Below, one piece after another: positions 38,009 through 47,279 of a stretch of 64,000 nt of DNA. The position numbers and the translations under genes are program-made. Below the pieces are notes generated by a model, which was given only the letters and a program-made list of their open reading frames with translations, searched no databases and was not told the origin of the DNA. The stretch is taken from contig CP136062.1 in the NCBI GenBank assembly GCA_032622095.1, positions 225,756,578 through 225,820,577 of the forward strand. The letters run 5' to 3'. Every line of letters starts with the position of its first letter. Within the stretch, counting starts at the first letter, position 1. This DNA comes from Siphonodentalium dalli (Eukaryota > Mollusca > Scaphopoda > Gadilida > Siphonodentaliidae).

Positions 38009-40451
38009 CTTAATTGAACCCGCACCTAAATAAATCAGGCGTAACAGGCTTATCAATTATTTATTTCACTCTGACCAATCAAGCGTCACGGTATGTAAAT
38101 ACCCAATTCCAAGCGTTTCAGAGTATGATTGGCAAATCAATTGATTAGTGCACTAGCAATAGTGCAATACTACAAGTGATTTGCCCTCTAAACTTCTGAA
38201 AACTTTGTAGGTACTTTTATATAATCTATCTCAATTTAAATCAATACACAAAGGAAAAAAACAATTGAATATTCCAACAAGCAATCTGAGCAGCTATCTT
38301 ATGAATACATGAGATATAATGCAATTTCAACAGGAATGACTGAACACAAACCGAGGTTCCAAAAAATCATTCCCAGCAAATCTGCATCCGGAAAATACAC
38401 AACAGGGCTCAGAAAACTTAAGCAATATTCCTAGAACAAAAAATAATGGAAATAAATATACCTATTCTGACACACTAAACATGACAATTACTGCACAGAG
38501 AATACATAACTTATACTATTTAATACCAAGCAATTAATTTAATACTGTGCAAATGTGTATCAGAAATTCACAAAAATTAATACATATACATCAGGGTCTC
38601 CAAAGTAAATTTAACTTGTACAGAGAACCTGATCACAGTGACAAAAATATATGAAACAAAAAACCAATTACATTTAGGTTAATCAGCTCTAAAAGTAAAC
38701 ATAACTTATATTGGCAAGCTGATTGCAAAACTACTGGTAGATACTGGTTGAATCGATGTGTATCAATTTAACTACAAGATATAGGCTGGCTTAATCCAGT
38801 CCGTTTCTTATGAAAAGAGTAATCTCCCTGGAAGAACGGCTGGATTATGTAAGAAATTAAGGTATTGAACGGTTATGCCCGCATCAATTTCTAAATTTGA
38901 AGTTGATCATTGAATGAACAAGAAATATAGATTCTGTTAACACAATGAAATATTTTTTTTTTCAGCCAGAGAGTTATGGAAATATAGAACTTAACAGAAG
39001 AAGTTGTATACATGGGAATTATGAACCAATTCAGAAATATATGGAAAATGCCTACTCAAAATACTACAAAAATATAACTTTATCTGATAGGCTACACACA
39101 AATAATTAATTCATTTATCAAAAATAACCACATACAAAATATTAATGAAAAAATATGCATATATCAGATGTGAAATTATTACCCAAATTTGAATTAAACG
39201 AGAAAACTCGCCTTAATTTATCAAGAGATCTGACTCAAATGTCAAAAGAAGTGGAACTCATAGTTTTTATCCAAATTCTAATTAAACGAGACAACTCGCG
39301 TTAGTTCAGGTGGTTAGTTAATCAAAATATCTGATTCAAATGTCACATGGAATGAAACTCATGTGGAGCTGTGTCTTATCCTTGTGGACCGTCCAATACA
39401 AACTCTAATATTTGACATCAGATAGAACAAGAAGTTTCATGCTGATTTTGGCAAGAATTTCCTTTCAGTTGAGTACTGGTTGAGCAGGTTTAATTGATAT
39501 ATATATACTGGAAGCTGTTCAATTTAGTATATGAGCTGTTGAAGTTGATCGAATTACTGTCCAATTTTAACTCTGGATATGTTGATATCTGCATAAGGAT
39601 GAACATGTAATTTTCAGGCTGCTTGGTTATCCATATTCAAATTAAACGAGCGACTCGCGTTAATTTATTAAAATGTCAAGATGATGAAAATCATGTTGAG
39701 TCAACATTGAGAAATGTTGATGTCCAATTTAAACTCAGATGATCTGACATCAAGTTGAACAAGAAATTTCAGGCTGCTTTCAAAGTTTGTCAAGAATTTT
39801 ATTTCAGTTGAATCGTGGTTGAGCTGATATAATGAAAATTGTCCAATTTGTTGGGAACTGCCAAATGTTATATTTTCACCACTGGTATTTCACTGGTATG
39901 GCATCTAAATTGGTTTGATGGGTGGAACAGAACTATTTAGTTGGTTGTGACTTGTATTCATGTCGATTATTGATGAGTTGTGGCATGTTCAAATCAGTTG
40001 GCAGATTGAACTACATTGTGATTGACATTTTGTGTGAAAAATAGGAAAGTTTATCTGACCGTAATTCTGTTGACACTGGGCAGCGAAGTTGTCGATTACA
40101 CTCTCCTCTCTCCCCTGTCTTCAAAAACTGGCCAGCTAGCTGTGGTGAAGAATTGATGTCCGGAGACTGTATTCTACGTGTGGTCTATTTTTAGACCACC
40201 GCGGTGATTTTGAAGCAAACTGACGCACAATTTGCCACAAATGTCGAAATTAGACATTTCAACATGTTGTCAGCAATATCCCTCAGTTAGAATAAGAAGA
40301 ATATATATTCAGCAGCACAAACACACAGTCGAACACTGAATATATAAATATCAGGAACGGAAAAACATGACGAAAATGGCAGAAATTCACAAGTCATTTT
40401 TACGAAAGTTTTTCACATCAAAATAAACTTCTCCGCGTGGATCCGTGGTTA
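38009..40451 (-). other. 2.4-kb leader of the LTR element
   Basis: This is non-coding in all frames. It is AT-rich with imperfect duplicated modules about 333-360 bp apart (for example near 39390-39500 and 39722-39830). Reading the minus strand, GATTTATTTAG followed by GTGCGGG (AG at 38027-38026) looks like a 3' splice site 17 bases before the ORF ATG. A donor-like GAG|GTAACC overlaps the end of the PBS (GT at 40452-40451), so the whole leader could be one intron. This is an inference from two short motifs. Confidence 0.5.
39191..39667. repeat. Three short hairpin repeats in the LTR leader
   Basis: A small palindrome occurs at 39191-39219, 39280-39305 and 39640-39667. Each has AATTAAACGAG, a 2-4 base spacer, then ACTCGCGTTAATT or a close variant. 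The stems AATTAA.CGAG / CTCG.TTAATT can pair. They could be packaging or regulatory structures of the element RNA; no function is known. Confidence 0.6.
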
Positions 40452-40462
40452 CCTCGTCGCCA
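40452..40462 (-). promoter_or_regulatory. Primer binding site, tRNA-Ser type
   Basis: TGGCGACGAGG starts two bases after the 5' LTR on the minus strand. It is complementary to the 3' end CCTCGTCGCCA found in animal tRNA-Ser(GCU), over 11 bases including CCA. Confidence 0.75.
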
Positions 40463-40464
40463 AT

Positions 40465-40676
40465 AAAGCAAAACAGGACTATACATTGTCTATTCAACAT
40501 GGTTTATTATGCACAAGTCATGGTAAAGTCATATTATACAAGATGTCAGCCAAATAGGTCTTGTTCGGTCGGGATTCAGTTCTGTTCTGTTCTTCTCGAT
40601 AGCTGGGAGTGACGTCACATCCTCGGGTGCACTCGTACCGGATAACCGGTACTCTTCGGGACCTAAAACCGCTACA
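40465..40676 (-). repeat. 5' LTR (212 bp)
   Basis: Same sequence and length as 33476-33687. Its first bases create the stop codon that ends the upstream LINE ORF1 fragment. Confidence 0.93.
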
Positions 40677-41634
40677 TAGCTACCGGTACTCTGTTGATTG
40701 GGTCATATTTATGATGTGTGTCTGCACTATATGAGAACATAGATCCTAGCCGTTCACGATTGGTTGTCCAATCATCTCGACGATCAGCGTTCGCGGGTTG
40801 TCTCTGCATGGTGGGCTGACCGTGTATGGGCTGTCGATTTCTACTCACATAATCATCAGTGGTACCGATAGCTGGTTTGTCTGGCGGTCTTTGTATGGGC
40901 TGCCGATTACTGCTCACAACATCATCAGTGGTAGTGTTTACAGTAGTTGGCTTGCCTTTGCATATGGGATCATCTGAGCGGTGTCCAGGGTTGAGACATG
41001 ATTTGCATATCATCTCATTTTCACATTGCCAAGATTTATGTGCACTACTGTAGCACCGCCCACATCTATTTTTGGCTGTACGCTCTTGGTCACATATTGT
41101 TGTCGGGAAATGTAGGTCATTGCAGTATTTACATAAACACATTGTTTTGGAAGAGAACATTTTAATCACGAATTTTCCCATCTTAACTTCACTTGGAATT
41201 TCCTGACAACCACTCTCAGCTATCTGCACATAGCGAACCCCTGTCTGCACATGTGAACCTTGGTATGTCCCTCTCCTGATTGAATTTGGTACCACATTTC
41301 CGTAAGCAGACAGAAATGTAACGATGTGGCCGTCACCGAGTTCGAATGGGACATTCCTTATTGTCACATGTATAGTGCGATTTTCCACGTCATTGGGTCT
41401 GATAAATTCCCTGAACAATTTGAATCCACGTTCAATTAAGAAGTCCTTTGCCTCATATGAATGCAGAGTAATTAAGCATTCTTCATCAGTAACCTGAATG
41501 GCCGCGATATCGTCAGGGTTGACAACCCTCTCCACTCCGCGTAAGACATCTCTGCCATTTAAACGACCAAATTTTTGTCTATCGAATGAAACAGTTCTAT
41601 CTCTGGACAGAGTCATGTCTGGCATGTATTCCAT
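40677..41634 (-). CDS. LINE ORF1, N-terminal half: RRM-like region and zinc knuckles
   Basis: This begins at the ATG at 41634 (an open frame runs further to a GTG at 41661). The first ~160 residues contain paired short beta-like stretches (IAAIQVTDEECLITLHSY; RTIHVTIRNVPFELGDGHIV) that suggest RRM-type RNA-binding folds. Cysteine clusters follow: CKYCNDLHFPTTIC, CGRCYSSAHKSWQC and CKSCLNPGHRSDDPIC, the last two CCHC knuckles. The end is a Gln/Arg/Pro-rich linker. ORF1 proteins of this type bind LINE RNA. The LTR insertion at 40676 truncates it by adding a Met codon and a TAG; the remainder of ORF1 lies at 32581-33470. Confidence 0.82.
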
Positions 41635-41929
41635 TACTAACCTGGATAGTATAGTCCACACATAACAGTTTTAGAAAAATAATCCCGTGTTAATCCATTA
41701 TTTAATCCATTATTTCATATTAATTGAAAAATTCACAGAGGAAAAATACAAACAAACCGCCATTGTTCACGCATGCGCATACCTCCAGGATTTATATTGA
41801 TTCATATAAATCCGCCCCATCCAAGTTAACCGTGCAACACCGCGAAATAAATCACAGTTAATCCTGCCCCCCCCCCACCACCCCCAGTGTAGAGTGTTTT
41901 GCTTATCGTACACTCGTTATCTACTGTAC
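41635..41929 (-). other. Probable 5' untranslated region of the LINE
   Basis: Sequence upstream of ORF1 on the minus strand with no coding region. Its 5' limit may lie near the C-rich block at 41868-41886. A segment at 41885-41927 is an inverted copy of 25592-25637. Confidence 0.4.
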
Positions 41930-42081
41930 CTTACTAGCGTATATAACAGCCCAAATTTTCCTAACTACCTGTTTTTATTTGTTTTGTTTTTTTGGTCTCG
42001 CATTAACTCAGGTAGTGGGCTCGTTCGATAGTTGTATCGATATTAAGTTTTATGGAATAAAGGTTGGTTGGTTGGTTGGTG
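41930..42081 (+). mobile_element. 3' end of a second non-LTR retroposon with (TTGG)n tail
   Basis: The plus strand reads TTTTATGGAATAAAGG followed by five TTGG repeats ending at 42081. AATAAA plus a simple-repeat tail is the hallmark of some LINE or SINE 3' ends. The left limit is a guess and no coding part remains. Confidence 0.55.
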
Positions 42082-42485
42082 TATCTGTTGACGTTCTTTT
42101 GACGGAGACTTTCGCTCTGTTATGTAGCTCCAATAATCCAATTATACCCTCAATGCTTTAATCCACTGTAGTACTGTACTCAGTTGCAGGAGTGTGTGAC
42201 GTCAGATGGTGCTGTAAAATGAGCAGTTCCCATAATGTGATTGAAGCTTTGCTTCATTATTGTGAAATGTTTGTATCGAATAAACGGTTTAAGTGAGACT
42301 AAGAATTGGTATTATTAAAACAGTTGGTATTAGAAAAATTAATATCAGATCAGTGGGAGAAAAAGGGAGAATTGGATAGTAATGTTTCAGATAGAAGAGA
42401 ATTTAAAGATATGTGGATAATCTGCTATATAATATAATATCCGGTCATATCGGTCGGTAAAGGGCTATCTATTTACACAACCCAG
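42082..42485. other. Intron-like sequence before the BPI-like exon
   Basis: AT-rich, with no recognisable repeat or exon. It ends in TTTACACAACCCAG, the 3' splice site of the next exon. Confidence 0.5.
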
Positions 42486-42644
42486 GTCTATGCCTTCTCA
42501 CAAGATGACAGCAAACAGGTCGTGAGGCATCAACCGTATGTATTGGCGAAGATTCCCGAGACAAACAGCATGCTAACCATGGCAGTCGGCGAGGATATGT
42601 TCAGCACGGTGCTCCAACAACACACCAAGAAATTAACCGATCAG
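42486..42644 (+). CDS. BPI/LBP-like gene, exon a (53 codons)
   Basis: An internal exon bounded by ACAACCCAG| and GATCAG|GTAATATG, phase 0 at both ends. Its protein includes KIPETNSMLTMAVGEDMFST, which matches the linker and first helix of the C-terminal barrel of BPI/LBP proteins (a proline-rich linker, then DxMxxxGxSDYxFNTA). BPI-family proteins are secreted and bind lipopolysaccharide or other lipids in two pockets; this exon would open the second barrel. It joins in phase with the exons at 45221, 52023, 53261 and 54900. No N-terminal exons are visible upstream. Five tandem copies of the donor follow, so its 3' end may vary. Family assignment is from pattern memory and needs a search. Confidence 0.62.
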
Positions 42645-42824
42645 GTAATATGTCCATGCATAGAGTTACCCCACCTGGAACACGATCAGGTAATATGTCC
42701 ATGCATAGAGTTATCCCGCCTGGAACACGATCAGGTAATATGTCCATGCATAGAGTTATCCCGCCTGGAACACGATCCGGTAATATGTCCATGCATAGAG
42801 TTACCCCACCTAGAACACGATCAG
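42645..42824 (+). repeat. 45-bp minisatellite duplicating the exon a splice donor
   Basis: Four units of exactly 45 bp each end in GAT(C/C)(A/C)G|GTAATATG, giving potential donors after 42644, 42689, 42734, 42779 and 42824. The period is 15 codons and the frame stays open, so use of a later donor would add VICPCIEL(P/S)(H/R)LEHDQ-type units to the protein. If no donor is used, the frame stops at about 42923. Confidence 0.88.
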
Positions 42825-42901
42825 GTAATATGTCCATGCATGTTTATTGACATAATTATGGAACCCATTCATAACTGTCGAATCCTGAAATTTGCCGAAA
42901 A

Positions 42902-43078
42902 CCCTGTGCCATGCATTCCCTGATATATGCAAGTCTCCCTAATGGAGCCTCGCATATATGTACGAGAATGCATTGGCCTAACAATATTTACATTGAGCTT
43001 GTAAGCCAGTGCATTCTCTTATCTATTTGAGTATTCCTATTTGATACTCGAATATATAAGAGAATACACTGACACGGG
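42902..43078. mobile_element. Palindromic hairpin MITE, copy B
   Basis: It starts CCCTGTGCCATGCATT, has a first hairpin with CTCGCATATATG, a spacer CCTAACAATATTTACATTGA, then a second hairpin with GCCAGTGCATTCTCTTATC, and ends CACTGACACGGG. It belongs to the same family as 25318-25475 (inverted relative to it) and 44173-44396. Confidence 0.75.
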
Positions 43079-44016
43079 ATATTTAATGCTGCACCAGCGC
43101 AGCTCCCATCATGGAATAAAGTAAATAATATTGGATTTGATGCTATCACCAAATCACCCATACAGAATATATAAAATCAAGTACGAGTTGACTTCTTCCG
43201 TTTGGGTACGAGCTGGCGAGGGTACGATATGAATTACTCTCGAAGATATTATACAGATTATATAAGGATCATTCACGTCCTGTTATTACTCCTTGTCAAG
43301 TGGTCCTGCTAATCTAACAACAAAAACATCAAAGGGACACACCGGGACTCCCCACATACCCCGTATTAAAGCTCGTGTGCCCCCCCCCCCAGCAACCCAA
43401 TTCAAATTAATCCAATTCAAGATATAACATTTAATTCAATTATATTCAACTTTTGCCGTGTTCAGACATGACGTTTTTCTGTGTGCTATATCTCCAACAA
43501 CAACAAACCGTGGGGTGAAGGAGAAGTTCACTCGATCTTTTCGACCATCCCGGGCGCTTCGCGCCCATCTACTCACTTCTCTCTTGCTAATCTGCTATAT
43601 ACATGATGCTGGTGGGTCCTACTCAATTGATATGAAGCTGTTAGGCCAAACTGAAGAAGTACTGAAAAAGAACCGTTATTTTTCTAAAGTTGTCATTTTC
43701 GCGGTGTTAGGGATAATCATAATCTGAACACATCCAAGTGAAGCCATTATGTGTATAAAACATAAAAAAAAAACATATAATTTGCGAACTATTTTAATAC
43801 TGACTTTATTAGATGTTGCAAATCGGCTAAAATATAGATGGCTGCTCGCGTCAATCACTGGCCATGTCGTATTTGTGACCATCTGGTCACGTGGTCCCGC
43901 TATAAGAAATTAACTATTCTAACTGTTAGATATTGCAAGAAAAACATTTTCTTATATTTCTTGAAATTTGAGAATATTTTTCTAACTTTTGTCTAGAAAG
44001 TAAGAATGTGCCCTTC
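43079..44016. other. Intron of the BPI-like gene
   Basis: No exon supported. It holds an 11-C run at about 43381-43391 and a perfect GGGCGC/GCGCCC hairpin at about 43548-43563. A frame near 43600-43670 (YIHDAGGSYSIDMKLLGQ) resembles a BPI segment but lacks splice sites. Confidence 0.45.
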
Positions 44017-44419
44017 TTAACCCTTTACCCAACAAACCGGCCAAAAACCGGTCAAAAACGGCCAAAAACGGCCAAATAAAGCTGCAACAGACTAAATTAT
44101 CTTGGGTCTGTCTCAATAAAACCATACAAATTGGAACCGGCTCATTGACCACATTGTGATGGTTACAGTTATGCCCTGTGCCAATGCATTCTCTTATATA
44201 TGCGAGTCGACCATAGGTCGCCTCGCATATATAAGAGAATGCATTGGCCTAACAAAAAACTTTTTACCATTTTGTCTTACATTCTTTAACAATTTTATCA
44301 TTTTTAATATGTGTTAAGCCAATGCATTCTCTTATATATGCGAGGTGACCTATGGTCGACTCGCATATATATTAAGAGAATGCATTGGCACAGGGCCGTT
44401 CTGTTGGGTAAAGGGTTAA
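44017..44419. mobile_element. piggyBac-like MITE with TTAA target duplication
   Basis: A 395-bp element (44021-44415) lies between two TTAA tetranucleotides (44017-44020 and 44416-44419). The inverted ends read CCCTTTACCCAACAAACCGG on the left and CCCTTTACCCAACAGAACGG on the right, reverse-complemented. TTAA duplication with CCC-starting ends is typical of piggyBac. It has no transposase. Most of its interior is the hairpin structure at 44173-44396. Confidence 0.85.
44173..44396. mobile_element. Palindromic hairpin element, copy C, inside the piggyBac-like MITE
   Basis: The left arm (44173-44248) and right arm (44318-44396) are reverse complements of each other, and each arm is itself a hairpin built from GCCAATGCATTCTCTTATAT and its complement around GTCGACCATAGGTCGCC. 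A 69-bp AT-rich spacer separates them. The ends GCCCTGTGCC / GGCACAGGGC match copies A and B. Confidence 0.85.
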
Positions 44420-45220
44420 CGCATTAGAAATAAGTTCTAACTTTAAGAAATATATTTTCTTGATGTAGGAACAGTATACCAGTGAGTATGTATACTCCCA
44501 AATTTTCTAGTCTTTTCTAGTCTTGTGAGAAAATAATTTCTTGACATTTAAGAAATGATTTCTTACCTTTTTCTATATACTGAGAAAATGACTTTCTAGG
44601 ATTTAACAAATTATTTTATGCTGAATTGCTATGATGATGGTTTGCATAGTTTTAGTAATTCTTTCAGCCACCAGGTCACGTGGTACAAATAGAAGGCATA
44701 GTATACTTACATAAACAAATTCACACCGTATACCGTGAGTGGAGGCTTTTAAGAAACTTGGTATTATTATCGACGCAACGTATGTATTATATAGCTAACT
44801 TAAAGCTACTCAATCCGATTCAATGGTCCCCATATAATCAGATTCCAAGTTAGAGTTATCCATCTTCATCCGCAATTTGGTCCGAGACCGTCGGCTTGTC
44901 GACTTATTACTGGGCCACTATTAAGTCTCGATGGTAAAAAATAATAGATTTCAAATATCGATGTATAATAACTATGAGCTTTGATATAGGTGTCTTGACT
45001 CGAATCAAATATTGTTTACCCCGAATCCAAATAAATAGTAATTGACGGGCCCTTAATCGGATTATGCATCCTTAACTCAACAACATCAGCGCTGGGTATA
45101 TATTTTGACAAATATGTTTAAAGCCAAAACAATGCATTGCTGTTAAGAAATAAATATATATATACCGTTGGAATAAATAACACGTCATATTGCTATATCC
45201 TCTGTTTGTTCTTTTTACAG
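44420..45220. other. Intron of the BPI-like gene
   Basis: Nothing supported beyond AT-rich sequence with repeated TTTCTT/AAGAAA tracts near 44430-44600. It ends with TTGTTCTTTTTACAG, a strong 3' splice site. Confidence 0.5.
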
Positions 45221-45280
45221 TTCCATAATGTGGTGGGCGACTATTTATCAATAAATATGTTGCACGGATATTTTCCCGAG
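45221..45280 (+). CDS. BPI/LBP-like gene, exon b (20 codons)
   Basis: A 60-bp exon between CTTTTTACAG| and |GTGAGTGAAA, phase 0 on both sides. It encodes a short stretch ending MLHGYFPE. Placed before the next exon (SKILYPN), this aligns with the FxxFLPExxKKxPN segment of the second barrel of BPI proteins, with the same spacing of PE and PN. It is seven or so residues shorter than vertebrate BPI in the linker. Both splice signals are near consensus, which is the main support for so short an exon. Confidence 0.58.
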
Positions 45281-46082
45281 GTGAGTGAAAAAACTTTGCA
45301 CATAAATAGCTCCGTAAGAAATAGGGTTTATGCCCAGTATCGTTGGAGAGGTCTCACTCACCAAAAAAGTTCTGAAGGGTACACATGTTTTGAAAATGTG
45401 CTGAAGGGTATACATGTTTTGCCAGAGAGGGGCGTGGCCAGAGGGTCTCTGCTGGGGGGTCTCCACCTTGGAATTTCCAACTGCGCCCCCTTGAAATAGA
45501 CCAAATTACTCACACGTTTCATGCATAATTCCATTTGCACCCCCTCCCCTGGTTTTGATTTTCCCAACTGTTATGCGGAAAATATGGATATGTTGGTCTA
45601 AAAATAACAAATTACCAACTAGACACCCCCCAAACTCCCGTCGCAACGGCCCTGGCGACAGCCTATCAGGAATACAGTTAGAGCCGATATCAAACAATGT
45701 GTACCCTTCGGCACTTTTTGAGATGAGAGTAACCACGTCCCGCACCTTTGCAATGCATTGGATGCGGCATAACTTATATTGTACGAATTTCATGCGGGTT
45801 TAAAAAAAACAGAATCACGTTTCGACCTCTGGGAAACACGCTCGAGCTAAGTTTTATTCCACAACTGTTGGTGTGGAACCGGGCATATGTTTTCAACTGA
45901 ATCACAATCAGTAAACACATACTGTTGTATACCACATCGTCAACATGCTGAATGCATAGATAGAATGAGACCAGTGCGGGGACATGTTAACGTTATTGCA
46001 AGAGTTTGTTGTGACCCGATCCGGCACGACAAGCGGCACGACAAGCGATTGCAATAATGTGTGCTTTATGTAGACTATACCT
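45281..46082. other. Intron of the BPI-like gene
   Basis: No gene. A short motif GAAGGGTACACATGTTTTG is repeated at about 45373 and 45403, with an inverted version near 45693-45715. Confidence 0.45.
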
Positions 46083-47279
46083 CATAATTTAGTGAAATGA
46101 TATGAAAACACATTTTAAATAGCGTTCATCTGGTAAGTCGCGAGTCGCTGTCGTTTTCAGTTCGTTGTGTACTCGTTTTATGGTTTATGCCATTATGGCA
46201 AAGGGGATGTCAAGGCCTAGTAACTACAAACTGGGTGGATAGCACCACACCGGCCCACCGGACTAGCAGGAAAATACTAGTATGGAAGGTCGACTGGTAA
46301 CCGAGAGGGATCCCTCGACTATCTACAGGTCAACACAGGATACAGGATAGTATAACGGCCGATCATTCTGTCGTCATATATGTAAATCTTTCACGTGATA
46401 TGTGTATAAAACAAATGTATGCATACCATGACGGAAAAGGAACATAGTACCAAGATTTATTAGGGATATGGGGATATCTTATTGTTATGCCGCCCAAATT
46501 GTAGTACAGGTACATGTTACCCCGTACACCGTGATATGAAATTTACGAGGCATGATTCGGGAAGTGATTTAGTCAACGCTCTTCATTTAGCATCAAACTA
46601 TAGCATTGTGTTATTAGTAGCTGTGTAGCTTAAAAATTATAATTTCTTATCTGATCCACTAAGCTATAACATTTTATAGTGTTTATAGGCCCTGAGTTCC
46701 CGCTAATGAGGGGAGTGGCTATACTAACATAGGGTGATAACAGTCAATGATATATAGTAGTCAACAATAGGTACATATACATATATGGTTTATTGTTTAA
46801 ATAAAAGTATAATTACAGTGATTCTGATCTGTGAATGTCGCTAAGCATTTTGAGAGCGCACAGTGAAATGTTTCAGAGAAAGAATTACTACGACCAGACC
46901 GAAATATGTCACAATTACAAAGTTGGGTATGCCAGAAAATAAAAGTGGACTACGGTGGTCATCGGAAGCGCACATGAGTTATATAATGGACGAAATGAGT
47001 CCATTATTATATGAGACGGTTTCGACGAGTAAGCGCCTGACCCTAGGTCCTCGTGCCTCGTCACGAAAAGGTGATTACGACCAGTCACCTTCCCGTCCAC
47101 CAAGCCCAAAAACAGGCCAAAATCAACTCTATGCTGAGGACAACCAGATCAGAATATTAAGAAAAACGCGCTCGATATCAGTGCACTGCACGCAATGTAG
47201 ACGGATGAGCGATACAAAAACAAAAGTAATACAAATACATAAATATAATTAAATAAAGTGAAGTCAGTGAAGTAGAGAT

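Larger units (their letters stand above)
33476..40676 (-). mobile_element. Non-autonomous Ty3/Gypsy-like LTR element carrying an orphan ORF
   Basis: A 7201-bp element with 212-bp LTRs that I find identical by eye, a 5-bp target duplication TAGCT, a PBS two bases inside the 5' LTR and a GGGGGAA polypurine tract at the 3' LTR. LTRs start with TG on the minus strand. No gag, protease, reverse transcriptase or RNase H is present. The interior holds a 2.4-kb leader, a 1139-codon orphan ORF (34589-38008) and a 171-codon ORF resembling an integrase C-terminus. It must have been moved by an autonomous relative's enzymes. LTR identity means a very recent insertion. Assignment to Ty3/Gypsy rests on the integrase-like remnant, PBS/PPT form and TSD length. 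Confidence 0.88.
27031..41634 (-). mobile_element. APE-type LINE (CR1/L2/Jockey group), split by an LTR insertion
   Basis: This is the coding span of one non-LTR retrotransposon read right to left: ORF1 (RRM-like region, CCHC knuckles, SGNH esterase), apurinic-like endonuclease, reverse transcriptase, and a terminal CX2CX9HX4C finger. Without the inserted 33476-40676 element and one TSD copy the element codes over about 7.4 kb. ORF1 with an esterase domain is known from CR1-like LINEs; the exact clade is not assigned. UTRs extend on both sides but their limits are unclear. Two in-frame UGA codons and the LTR insertion make this copy non-functional as it stands, unless stops are bypassed. Confidence 0.9.

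Noticed and set aside
40452-40462. A tRNA gene at the LTR border
   Set aside because: Only the 11 bases complementary to a tRNA 3' end are present, which is a primer binding site, not a tRNA.
43590-43727. Frame with YIHDAGGSYSIDMKLLGQ, resembling a BPI segment
   Set aside because: No acceptor AG with a pyrimidine tract lies before it and no GT donor after it, and the exon chain joins well without it.
45137-45499. A 120-codon frame covering exon b
   Set aside because: Its length comes from open intron sequence; strong splice sites at 45220 and 45281 define a 20-codon exon instead.
46863-47252. A 129-codon plus-strand frame
   Set aside because: It lies in decayed repeat DNA inside the inverted-repeat structure, with no recognised domain and no splice or promoter context.
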